This document shows, piece after piece, positions 36,501-47,405 of a DNA stretch of 64,000 nucleotides; the stretch's first letter is position 1; each line of letters starts with the position of its first letter. A program made the translations under genes and the position numbers. This DNA comes from Copromyces sp. CBS 386.78 (taxonomy: Eukaryota; Ascomycota; Sordariomycetes; Sordariales; Sordariaceae). The stretch covers positions 124,001-188,000 of the forward strand of contig MU839110.1 in NCBI GenBank assembly GCA_030685235.1, given 5' to 3'. Under the pieces are notes generated by a model, which had not been told where the DNA came from, did not search any database, and worked only from the letters and a program-made list of their open reading frames with translations.

Positions 36501-37584
36501 AAACTGGTACATGTTATACAGCGGGGTTTCCACAGTTTGTTGAGCATTTTATCTCACTTTCTTCGCGTTTTGGTGGCGAAAGTAATTGAAAGCGGATTGT
36601 AAGGAGCAAAGTCGCATCCGTTGAAGGTTTGACGATTTTCAAGTACCGCGTCGAATTGCTGCCAAAAACCAAGACTGCCATCTCACACCAATTCGAGACC
36701 CCAAGGCCTGTTGCTATCGAGTTTTGTCAGGGGAGTGTCCAGTCCATTTCGTGCAATCGACTGCCTCTAAGCGCGTGTTTTGTGCTGCCGTTCAGCTTGT
36801 CTTTCATCCCGCATCTTCCCCAGACAAACAGTCATCCAAAGGTTTCTGTTCTCGACACCTTCCCTTCTCTTCTTGTCCACTGTCAATCCACAGCCAATTT
36901 CACACCGTTGATCATACGACTCATTCGCCTAATCGGCTTATCCATTGTCCTGGAAATAGAGGCGCCGTCAGGAGGCTCAATATTTGATGCGATTCGCGGC
37001 AACGGGAGCAAACATCTTCACAATAGACGGCTTGCATCTGATACCACACTCACCTCAGCCTGAGATCAACTAACGTTTTCCGTGGCCCGCTTCCCGACCG
37101 ATCGGCCTCTCGAAACGCACCGGCAGTGGCTCGTCATTGGTGTGTGGGCAACCTTCCAATTCTTTGCTTCTTCGTTTCTGGACGTGGGGAGTGACCGTTG
37201 GGTGGGTGGGCTTGTTCCGGATCCTACTGGTTCAATGAAGCCAGCCCGCTTCTACAGCCGCAAAAGACTCACGCCCACACACATCGACGCCCAGCTACTA
37301 CCACACACACAAACACACAGTCCTCCAACCCCGCGGGATCTTTCCTGTGGGCATTCCTACTGCTCGCTCTGCCGCTTTCTGCACTTGCAGCAGTCTTGCT
37401 TTCAGAGGCAAGCCACGTGCGATCCAACACATTCCAAATCGGGATCCCGAGCCTGGGTTTGTCAGATTGCTACGCCGTCTCTCAGCCCAAACACAGGTCT
37501 GAAGCCAAAGACAAGGCTTGGCCAATTAATCTATCCCTGTTCCTAAATACGCTTAAGATATTTTCGCCTCCCCTCCTTCCAACC
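33561..37584. other. Long intergenic region upstream of gpr-1
   Basis: About 4 kb without a separate supportable gene. It contains one exact copy of the dispersed word TACCTCTAGGT (34352-34362, minus). The last 390 bases (37198-37584) stay open in frame with gpr-1 exon 1. Long upstream regions are common for developmentally regulated Neurospora genes; whether this one is regulatory is inference. Confidence 0.45.
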
Positions 37585-40105
37585 ATGGCCGAGTTCACCG
37601 GCACCACCACCCAGGTTCAGGCTCAGGTCGAACAACCGCAGCCTGAAGTCGTCCTTGTGGAATACAGTCAAGGCTACATGAATCTCACACAGACACAGCG
37701 GGACACCATCGAGCACGTCGAGAGGATTGGCGCCTCTCTGAGCCTGCTTGGGGTGTTCCTGATATTCATCGCCTACGGCCTCTTCAAGCGAGTACGGACC
37801 GTACCCAACACCTTCATCCTCTTTGCGTCTATCGCCAACGTCGGGGCTAGCACGGCGTGCTTTATCGGCTATGCGGGTATCATCGCCGGCGAGGACTCGG
37901 CGCTCTGCCACACGCAGGCGTTCCTTCTTGAGATGTAAGTGAGGTTATGGTGAGAATCATCTGATATGGACATGGACACAACGCGTTAACACATTTTTTT
38001 TTGGTTCCAGGTTCATGCAATCAGACCCGTGGTGGTCACTTGCCATGGCACTAAACGTCTTTCTGGTTTTCTTCTTTGCGCTAAACCCCAACGCGTTTCG
38101 CGACTACCTCTGGTTGTATTGCCTGGTGTGCTATGGACTTCCTTCGATTCCGGCAATCGTCCTCCTCGCACACAGTCCTTCCAACGATCACTATTATGGA
38201 AATGCCACGGTATGATGGATCCCTACCCTGCCCTTGTGGAAGGCAGTTTGGTCATATGAGATGCTGACTATATCCTTCACAGTTGTGGTGCTGGATCGCC
38301 GACACATGGAATCCTCTCCGGATTTACACCTACTATCTACCTATCTGGACGTGCATCTTTCTCTCTGGACTGGTATACCTCGCCGTGGGCTATCAGGTGT
38401 TCCATCAGCGGAACCAGCTACGGAACTTGACGTTCAGCAACCAAGGGAAGAATTGCTCCGGATCTGATCATAGGGAGCACATAGAACTAGGCGAGAAGCA
38501 CAGTTACGGAATCAGCGCTGGCCGGAACTCGCCATGCCCCCCTGTTATTCCCATGGTAAGTATACTTGAGCTTTACCAGCAATTGTTCTGCTTCTGCTTT
38601 TTGCATCCTCCTTGCTATGTAACACTACGCTACGTCACTACTGTCGTACCACTGTCCCAAGCATGCGAGATCTATGTCTACCCCTTGCTGACACTTTCTT
38701 TGCCGCACGTACACAGGATCTCTCCAGCCATCCAGGATGCTATGGCACCGTCACCACTCAAGTCGAAGTCAACATTTCCGACAACACCGACATCCAACCC
38801 ATGACCCCTAGAGGTACCTCACCGACCCCGTCCATCACCGAGGTCCCCCTTGCCGCCCACCCCGCGGGCCACCAAAACAATAACAGCATCCACCCCTGGG
38901 CATCCGACTGCTCCTCTTCTTCCTCCTCCAACAGCGAAGACCATATCGTCCCTCCCGCCGCCGTCTACGCCGGCTCCGGTGGTGGCTCTGGCGATAACTC
39001 CCCGCCCTTCCGCATGACCACACACCACGTCCACATCCACCACGCAACCGACATCACAGCCAGCGGTGGACAACCCAAATCCAGTCTCAAGAAGACCACC
39101 TACTCCTCTCATCACGTCGGCTACGGCCACACTTACTCCTCCTACAACCGCACCTCCAACACCACCACCACGACGACGACGGGTCAATGTCCCCAACACC
39201 ACGCTGTACACACCTCTTCCTGCTCCTCCTCCTGCTCCCACAACCCCAAACACCGAAACCAATCAAGATCCTCGCGCTTCACGCCCCAAACCCGCCTATC
39301 CAGTCTCCTCTCCACCATCCGCCGTCCCTTCCGCAAATTCTGGGCCAAGCTCCACCGTCTCGACCCCATCAAGCTCGCCTACCTGCGCACCTCCTTCGTC
39401 TTTGCCATTTCCATCCTCGTGACATGGACGCCTTCCAGCATCAACCGCGTGCACTCGTTGCTGTACCCCAAGAACACGAGCTACCCGCTCAACCTGGCGA
39501 GCGCGGTGGTGTTGCCGCTGCAGGGGGTGTGGAACGCGGTGATTTTCATGGCGACCACGTGGGTCGTGTTGAGGGAGGAGGTGGAGGGTCTTTGGGGAAG
39601 GAGTTGGGCTGGGAGGTGGTGGAGGGAACAACGAGGAGGACGACGCCAGTCGCTGGGGATGTCGGGTACTGGTACTGGGACTGGGACTGGGACTGGATAT
39701 GGATATGGATATGGAGGACATGGAGGGGTGCAGAAGAAGAACATGAATGGTGTGATGCACATGGGTGGACAGCACAAGAGGGGCGTTCGGTTGGGGAGTG
39801 ATGGGTTGCCGCCGATGCCGCCTTCTACTTGTACCACCATTGGTGGTCGTGGTGGTAGTGTTCGTGTGGCGGTGGGGCGTGGAGGTGGTGGAAAGGGACA
39901 CAAGGCGTGGAGAAACGGAAACGGAGTATATGGCTATGGGGTCCCTCCTCCTCCTCCGGTGATCAAGGATGATTTCATGTTCGAGACAAGGAGCTGTGGA
40001 AGTGCTGGTGCTGGTGGTGGTGGTAGGAAGAAGAAGGCCAAGAAGGGGCCGATGGATCCTAATCGGTTGGGCACCGTGCGAGTCATTAGGGGTGGCTCGT
40101 TATGA
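37585..40105 (+). CDS. gpr-1: cAMP-receptor-like G protein-coupled receptor
   Basis: Four exons, 37585-37934, 38011-38209, 38283-38555 and 38717-40105, give 736 residues. The protein is a seven-helix receptor of the Dictyostelium cAR/N. crassa GPR-1 class at the plasma membrane; N. crassa gpr-1 is known to act in female sexual development. Helix 1 is ASLSLLGVFLIFIAYGLF and helix 2 TFILFASIANVGASTACFIG. Helix 3 starts at WWSLAMALNVFLVFFFAL, helix 4 is DYLWLYCLVCYGLPSIPAIV, and helix 5 IWTCIFLSGLVYLAVGY. A third cytoplasmic loop of about 265 residues, rich in Ser, Thr, His and Asn, separates helix 5 from helix 6 (TSFVFAISILVTWTPSSI) and helix 7 (LNLASAVVLPLQGVWNAVIF). The C-terminal tail is Gly-rich with a Gly-Thr then Gly-Tyr repeat near residue 580 and ends basic. 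ATG 37585 gives the normal N-terminus, but the frame is open 129 codons further upstream. Confidence 0.92.
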
Positions 40106-41475
40106 TTGCTTTCAGCCTTTTTCTGTTTTGTCTTTTCTTTCTTTTCCTTTTCTGTCTGTATCTAGTTTTCTTTTTCGGTCTCATGGTCAGCGTGGTATAA
40201 TGATGGGAAGGCGTTGGTCTGACCTGGTCTGGTCTGGTCTGTGCCGTGGCTCATCCGTTTTGCAGGCGTTCTGGCTTACCCTTTGCTTGTAAGGTGATGG
40301 AAGTGCGAGATGAAAATACCAAGGGGGCGAGGGGAATAGTGGGGAGAGGGATATACCAATGGAATGCTTGATGGTTTGGTACCAGCTTGGTCCATAGAGA
40401 GGATCATAGCCGCCTATAGGTACCTCTACGATAGTGTCCTGTAATATAATGTAACTCGGTGACTATAACAAGTAACCGCACTTCAACCCTGAACATTCTG
40501 TGATTGCTCGGGTTGTAAGGACCCAAGGTGATGATAGAGGTAGGAACCAGAATTAAACAAGGACTTGTTGAACTATACGAAGGAGGTGATCACGTGAGAC
40601 GATTGAGTTGATAGTGAATGTCTTGATTGATTGAAGAGGAGAGAGCAAGAGAGGCAAATATACCTTACAGGGTAGCTATGTGTAGATCGTATCCACCAAT
40701 GCCAAGAATGCCAAGGCATAGGAATGGCTTCAACAGGACTGACGTCTCAAAGAGAAACGAAAACCCATTGGAAGGATCTAAAAACTCCTTAGTAAGATTG
40801 CTAGAAGAGATTGATAGCGTCTAAAACACTTTCCAATTTCATACGACCAACATTTTAAGGGATACGAAATACTTATTAGACTGTATGTGAGAGGAAGAAA
40901 GGACACATCATGACCTTGAGTTATGACGGTCCAGTCTCATCCTCCCTTGCCAAGTCAGTCACGCTCAAGTCGGTCTTGACCGCAAGGTAAGACCAAACGA
41001 GCACGACAAGGTATTTAAGACAGACTCGGAGAGTCCGTCACCTAGCATAGTTCTTGGGAGGATCATCAATCAATGTGATCAGTATTCACCACAAGTCTTT
41101 ATCGTCTTTGTAACACCAGGGTTTTCCATCTTACACTGTACAAAAGACCTAATAAGGTTAATAAAATATATACCGCGAGATTTTTTTTAGCATATTAAAG
41201 ACTTCAAAAGGTACGTCAAATGGAATATAATGATTTAGAAGATGCCATTCAGGCCAGATGTACTACCTTACTTGCAACGCCCTATGATGGCGCCTTATAA
41301 AAAGCCCACCACGCCTCTGAGACGAAAATCGATATTGGCCTTTACAAAAGAAATCCATGCCTCTAAAGATAAAATCAAGGCCTTCGCAAACGAGATTTAG
41401 CCCCCCGAAAGTTGTACATAAAACGCGTGCCCAGGCTTCATCAAGAAGAAAAGGGCTAAGAAAACCAACCTCAAT
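40106..41475. other. AT-richer intergenic DNA, possible element remnant
   Basis: Between the convergent gpr-1 (+) and DUF3669 gene (-). From about 40440 to 41400 the DNA is more AT-rich than its surroundings, with GATCACGTGA at about 40590, a TATTTAAG box at about 41012, and a short internal duplication at 41314-41388. No protein domain is recognisable. It may be a decayed LTR or other transposon relic; I could not find matching target-site duplications. Confidence 0.35.
41314..41388. repeat. Imperfect direct repeat, about 30 bp
   Basis: Two copies (about 41314-41342 and 41360-41385) share CCTCT, AAAATC and GGCCTT in the same order. In the second copy GAGACG is replaced by AAAGAT, and a few bases are missing. 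The G-to-A and C-to-T direction is what RIP would give, but two short copies are not enough to show it. Confidence 0.5.
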
Positions 41476-42777
41476 TTATGCGTTGCCGCCTTCGCGGCGG
41501 GACATCCGCTCCCTTTCGAGATCAGTGATGCCCAAGATGAACTTCCTCGGCAAAGCGAGGATCTCCACGCCCGAGTCCTTGTCATTTTGGCGGGCCTGTT
41601 GGAGGATCGTCGTGGCGTTCTCCAAGTAGCTGACGGCAAAGGCTTTCCACGCATGCTTCTCCGCCTCCGAATTCTTTAGGGGCTTGGGGAAGTAAGGGTC
41701 ATTTAACTTGACCGCTTCCACGGCCAAGGCCACGCCGGCATCATCGAGGGTGATATCCCTCACCTGGTTGAAGTCCAGGACCCACATCTCCGTCTCCCGA
41801 CAGTAAAAGTCCTCCAGGCCGTGGTAGGTTGCGGGTGCGACGTCGTGTTCCTGTTCTTCTTCTTCTTTGTCGTCATTGATCTCCTCCTTCAAGTTCCGGG
41901 GGACCTTCTTCCTTGAGCTGCTGCCCAACACAAACTCGACATCGCGAGCGTCCGTCCTCGCGCCCCAATGCATGACAGCAAGGGCAATGCCCATTCTACG
42001 GGAAAGTGCCGCGATGTCGAGGTCCAGTTCAATGAGCTGGTTCAGGTGGAGTTTTAGGTTCCTCAAGGAGAAGAACATGCCGCCGCTCTTTCCCGTCATG
42101 GAGCCAAGGTAGACGCGGACCAAACAGTCGGAGTTAGCCGGGTCAGCCAGGGCCTTCTGCTTGCCCCGGGGAGCGCAGTACTTCTCGATAAGGAGGTGGC
42201 GGGTGCGGGGGGGAAGGGGGAGGATGCGCTCGGCGATGAGGGCGTTGGTGGGAACGGCGCAGATGTGCTGGTCCTGTGCTGCTTTGATGAGGCCGGCGCT
42301 GGACTCGGCGGCCCAGAAGGAGGTCTTGGTTGCCGCCACCGTGACGAAGCCGAGGGGCTGGGGGATGTTGATGGGTGGGTCGGAGGGGGAGAAGAGGTCG
42401 GCGAAGCAGCGGGCGATTTTGCGGTGCTGGCAGAAGTCGTTCCATAGCTCCGGGTTGGTGCGGTCTTTGGCGAGCTTGACGATGACGTCGTTGCCGTCTT
42501 GAGAGAAGATGGCGCCGCAGGCGCCGGCACCGATCTTACGGAAGGGAGCGTCCTTGGCCGGGGTGTTGGCAGAGGAGGAGGAGGAGGGACAAGGGGAGTG
42601 GAGGGAGAGGGCGAGACGGAGATTTGTCTCGAGGTCAGATTCCTCGTTAGAGCTTTTGGGAGGGGCGGGAGTGGAAGAACCGGGCAGTTCGGAAATTTTC
42701 AAGAGTTCTTCCACCTCGGCCTGGACATAGGGCGTTGAGGAGCAGGGCAGAAGTCTGCGACGGAGTTGGACAGGCAT
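41476..42777 (-). CDS. DUF3669 domain protein
   Basis: One exon, 433 residues. The N-terminal 90 residues are Ser/Pro-rich and probably disordered. From about residue 95 the protein resembles a fungal zinc-finger/DUF3669 family module: FRKIGAGACGAIFSQDGNDVIVKLA looks like the glycine loop and lysine strand of a protein-kinase-like fold. MGIALAVMHWGARTDARDVEFVLGSS and the later WVLDFNQVRDITLDDAGV (DFN in place of kinase DFG) are the conserved C-terminal segments. These proteins are numerous and poorly understood in filamentous ascomycetes; catalytic activity is doubtful. An acidic insert (DDKEEEEQEHD) lies near residue 305. The gene is convergent with gpr-1. Confidence 0.82.
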   Translation of the reverse strand: MPVQLRRRLLPCSSTPYVQAEVEELLKISELPGSSTPAPPKSSNEESDLETNLRLALSLHSPCPSSSSSANTPAKDAPFRKIGAGACGAIFSQDGNDVIVKLAKDRTNPELWNDFCQHRKIARCFADLFSPSDPPINIPQPLGFVTVAATKTSFWAAESSAGLIKAAQDQHICAVPTNALIAERILPLPPRTRHLLIEKYCAPRGKQKALADPANSDCLVRVYLGSMTGKSGGMFFSLRNLKLHLNQLIELDLDIAALSRRMGIALAVMHWGARTDARDVEFVLGSSSRKKVPRNLKEEINDDKEEEEQEHDVAPATYHGLEDFYCRETEMWVLDFNQVRDITLDDAGVALAVEAVKLNDPYFPKPLKNSEAEKHAWKAFAVSYLENATTILQQARQNDKDSGVEILALPRKFILGITDLERERMSRREGGNA

Positions 42778-43643
42778 TTTTCTTGTTCGTAGAGGTGTTT
42801 TCTTGTAGTGTAAAAGTGGTGCAACGGCTTCGAAAGAGTTATCAGGAGGTTAGAGAGAGAGAAAATGGAGGCGGGCCATAACCAGGAGCCATAGTCTTTT
42901 ATATCAGATATATGCTCAAGTACTTGAAATATTCGAAGCCCGTAGCTGCCGGCATGCAAGTGTCGGTCTGCCATGTACCTGCAATGCACAAGACACTGGC
43001 TTTTCCAAAAAACCGAGAGTTACTACCAACACATGACTTAAAAGAGATAATATGCAAGAACACTTCATTCCACTTGGAAAGGTGAATACGACTTCGCATT
43101 CAAGTGGGAGGCGTGAGTGAAGGCACCGAGGTATGGACTTGCACGCTACGAAAAGCGGCGGGTGTCCGGGTGGAGGTGAAGTACGGCCTGGGTCCACCCA
43201 CTTACACGCAATTGACCAATTAGAATACTTCTTTCCGGAAGCTGCCCAATCATAGCACGACTTCCAAGAAATCGCACTTGATGTTGATGCGAAGGAGCGC
43301 CGATTGTCGAGGTGGACAGACGGTTCACTTGAAAAATCCTGAACGAGTTGGTTGCAGCTGGCGGCGGCCACTGAATGTGCTCGTAACATAATCTAGAAGG
43401 ATTGTTTGACGAATTAACTTTGGAAAGTAGTGGTAGGGATGAAGTGGCGACCTTGATATTCCGATTATTAGTGCTGCTGCCAGGAACAAGTGGGTACTAC
43501 ATAACAGTACAAGCTTCCCGACGTCTAGCAGCTGTCCAGCCTGTCCTCTGTAACCAAAACTAACAGATAAAAATGGAAGATAACGGGATTCAACAACAAT
43601 GTTAACCCCGCTAAGAAAGAATTATCGTCACCTGCACATGTTT
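42778..43643. other. Intergenic DNA, promoter of DUF3669 gene
   Basis: About 870 bases between two minus-strand genes. I see no coding region, RNA gene or repeat here. Confidence 0.5.
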
Positions 43644-46219
43644 TTACTTGAACATCTTCCGAAACGAAGAAGTGCTTTTCTTCACAGGGGGTTCCGGGCG
43701 AGCAGTAGGGCTGCCACTCAGAACCGAGGACGTACTAGGAGGGGTGAAGACGTTCTCATCTTGATCAGTCTCCTGGTTTGTTTGTGACTTGCTCCGACTA
43801 CTGTGTGAACCATCTGACTGTCCGTAGTTACTTTCTGCGATTTGGAGCTGTCGCGGTGGTACTGGCGGTACAGACATAGGCAATTGTGGCGGCCCACGAA
43901 TAGTGGCCTCTGCAATCGGATTTCCACGCGCATCCGTCACCTCATTAGAGATCTTCGCAGGCAGTTGTGGCGGATAATTGCTTGTGGCCTTCGGAATTGC
44001 ATTGCCACGCGTACCTTCAGCTACATTAGGGGTACTGGTAGGTAGTGGTCTTCGTCGAGGTGTGCTGGAAGACCTAGAGGGTTGATTTGCAGGCGATTGC
44101 GGTTCGTCTTCGTCAGTTGTGACATCGGCTAACTCTCCGTACTCGTCTGCCTGCTATTACCATCGCCAGTTAGCTGCCTTGAACTTCAAGAGGGTTGAGT
44201 AAAGCCCACCTCTCTGAGTTCCTTGCGCATCGCCAAACTGGTGCACACATCTTTGGCTCCTTCGATAGCCTTGCGTTGTGCTGTCAAGGAATTTCGTCGG
44301 TCTCGTGTCTCCTGGTTCTCGGCGGCAATAGACTCAACCACCTCACTGCTCATCGCCATGACTTCAGCGGGATTGAAGATGCCATACATGCCTTGGAGGA
44401 GATGGCGCTCAACTACCTGAGTGATGACGTTCCGAATAAATGTTTTGGCAGACAGCTCGTAGAAGATTAGCATCTTCTCCAGAATCTCCTCGGCCTCTGT
44501 GTAGCTTGTTCCAGTCTCAGCTGCCTTGCTCTTCCAGGCTACCAGACGTTCTTGATATTCAGGGTCATAGGGCTGAACCTCAAGGTTGAGGTCTTGCATT
44601 AGGTGTTTCAGTTCTCGGTCTGCTTGGTCCATCAGCGCCTTCATCTGGGTATCCAAGAAGTGACGGCGCAAGGGTTCTCGCATGCGTTGAGGCCAGATGT
44701 AATTGATGACCTCGCGGAGAAAATCGTTGCAGACCGCCCCAACGTTATCCTTGTGCTCCTTTGCTAGTCTTGGCCAGGGCTCCGAGTGGCTTTGGAACAG
44801 CATGTAAACCGCTCTGGGCGTGGAATCCATGGGAAATTCGGACCCCCGTATCTGGTGGAGAAGTCTGCTGACCTCCAGACGGGCATATTCAGACTTGGAG
44901 TAGCTCGATGCTGACGTTGTATTGGCGACAGAGGAACCGCTTGAAGCAGAAAGCTTGAACTTGCGGCCGTCAGCTCGGATTCTGGCCGAAAACCGATCAT
45001 TTTCCTCGGCGGAACGTGCCCGGAGATTTTGCGCAGGCGTTCCCTTTGGATCTGCAGTTACACGAAAGAAATTCTTGTTGGGTGGGTTTTTGTAGAAACC
45101 GTGAGCTGCTGGGACAACGAGCTCATTCGAAGCATAGAACAATTCAATGAGCTCTAGGCGCATCTCCTCAGGGGTGCTTTTGGCGGTACCAAGCGACCTG
45201 AGTTCGTCGTCACAGTCATCCAAGGCCTTTTGGATCTGTCTGCGTAACGCGTTGACATGCCTTCCGATGTGCTGCTGAAGCTGGAGACTTAACCTTTGCT
45301 TCAGAGCGCTAGCTCCGCACATACATGCCGGAAGAGAGCTCCATTTGCCCTTGGAGAAGAAGTCTCGTTCAGTCAATCGGCGTTGCTCCGCAGAAGGCCA
45401 GGGTTCTCCCTCACTTCGTGGACCAGGATTCAACAGGACGTACCAGCCCAAGCGAAAGTTGTTACGCCGGTCATTGTTCTTGACGAGCTCGATGAACTTT
45501 TCCTCGAGGCCAATGGAGTCGGTAAGGTCAGGCTTGGTGAGAACGCCGACGGTCCGGGTACCGTTAGGGTCGAAATGTCGAGCCTTGGTCAGGACCGGAG
45601 CCTGGACGTAGTCAGAATTTCCGCCAACGACGGCAAGAATGATGGTACGAGGACTCCTCATGTAACGATCGGAAAGCGCTTCGATGATGCGGATGTCTTC
45701 AAGAGACTGGTCCTTGTTGGGGTTCCGTACCAAGCCGGGCAAATCGACAAGAGTCAAGAGTGGCATGTCCGGGCCCTTCTTCTCCACCACCAAGATGTCC
45801 CTTGCGGCAAAGCGTCCTGCCATACCCTTTGGAGCAATGAGTTCTGCGGCTCCCATCACTGTGAGGTCGAATGGGGAGTTACTGCTAATCAGGCGGCCAA
45901 AGTCTAGCAGTTGTTCTTGCTCACTGGAGGGGCGGTTTCTGTCGGGAATGATAGAGACGGTGATGCTCGACTCGGCGGACCTGCGCAATCTGATTTCGGT
46001 AGCAAACCTCGTGCACGCACCAGCTTCGCGAGGGAACGGAATTCCAGTCATGGCTTCGAGGACGGAGCTTTTGCCGGCTGACTGGTCGCCGACGACCACA
46101 ATTTGAGGCAGTTTGACATTTTCGAGTTGGGCGTATTGGAGTTTCACGAGCAGGTCAAGCAGCTGTCCCTGCTCGCCGGCCAGCTCATGGGCATCAAGAG
46201 TCGAATCGAGGGATGACAT
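43644..46219 (-). CDS. Dynamin-like (Mx-type) GTPase
   Basis: Two exons on the minus strand, 46219-44210 and about 44150-43644, give about 838 residues; the acceptor may be three bases further upstream (44153), since both CAG sites keep the frame. The GTPase domain fills the first 300 residues: GDQSAGKSSVLEAM (P-loop), DLPGLV (G3) and TKPDL (G4). A middle/stalk region follows, with the GTPase effector domain near residues 600-665. The second exon adds a Pro/Ser/Thr-rich tail of about 168 residues ending in a basic FRKMFK. There is no PH domain or membrane anchor, so it resembles the fungal Mx/dynamin-A-like group rather than Vps1, Dnm1 or Mgm1. Such proteins remodel membranes or form oligomers; the specific role here is unknown. 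The gene is divergent from the CSC1-type gene, 1.2 kb apart. Confidence 0.88.
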
Positions 46220-47405
46220 GACCGCTCAGGGACTTGATGACGAAGAAGGAAAAGCTGAAACAAAGCGGTCGCAGTGAACTTGCATTCGACAGTGATTATC
46301 GATGTAGTCCAAGAAACACAATGTGCGTGCCATACACGTATGGAGCTATTATGATGACTCGAGTCGAAAAAGACGGGATGTTTGCAATGAGGGAAAATAA
46401 TTGCACACCGAATGCCTCAACTGCAACCCCGTTTGACTTTCCACGACATGAACGCGTAGTAACGAAAGCAGAGTGCAATCTGAGGATGCCCTGGGTGACA
46501 CTTGACAGAATCACGCACAAGCCGTAGCCAGTGCAACAACGATGTGAGAGAACCATGGAGAAGAGGCAAATTGGTCACTCTCCGGTGCAGCTTTCCTGGG
46601 GAATGGACGACCCGCGGAGGAAACAAACATTGGCGAGTCCATGGCGGCAAAGAACAGCATCGCTGAGGGATTATCGGAGCACTTGCGATATGGGTAATTG
46701 CTGCCAGGTTGTGGGTGGTGGTTGTCGAGTGAAATGAATGAGTGCAAACGGTGATTGTTCATGATGTGGCTGTGCAGAAGCCCTGCAAGGCTGCCACCTG
46801 TGGCTCATGGATGCTGACCCAATTGTGGACTGTGCCCAACAGTGGATCAAGGAAGCAACGTCACCCCGCATGACGGCGCCCAGCCTCCAGTCGAACCCCA
46901 GTTCGCAGCGGTGTCGACCACTCACTTGTCGCATCTTCCGCCTTGTCGTCTCCAGTTGATGCTGCCTTCCGCAGCACACGCCGACGCTATCATCTAGCGC
47001 AGGACAACACACCGGCACCACTGCGGGCACCACTCTCACGTCTCCAAATCGATCCGCAAAGCGAACCACTGCACCACTGCACCACTAAAATTCCCATCAC
47101 ACCTTACGACCACGGACCCATCCACATTTTTTGCGCCTCAGCCTGACAAGAAACATTTCTCCGCCGCTTTCTCCTCCCCCATCACCTCCTCCTCCTCCTC
47201 CTCCTCCTCTTCCTTCCTCGAATACGATGCGGCTGGACTAGATCGACCACCATATGCCAATGTCGCCCTTGTTAACACGCCCACCCGATCCGACTTGCAC
47301 CTAACCCGCCTATTCACGCGAGCCTCGAACCACGAACCCGAATCCGATATCCGATCTAGCGCACGCTCCCCCCCGCCTGTGGCCGGCCACAGCACAGCGA
47401 TCGCC
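46220..47405. promoter_or_regulatory. Divergent promoter region, dynamin-like and CSC1-like genes
   Basis: About 1.2 kb between two divergent genes. A CTC/CCT trinucleotide run lies at 47185-47210 in the presumed leader of the + strand gene. No coding region is supported. Confidence 0.45.
47185..47210 (+). repeat. (CCT)n tract in a 5' leader
   Basis: Eight to nine CCT units, pyrimidine-only on the transcribed-gene sense strand, about 200 bases before the ATG at 47406. Confidence 0.75.
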
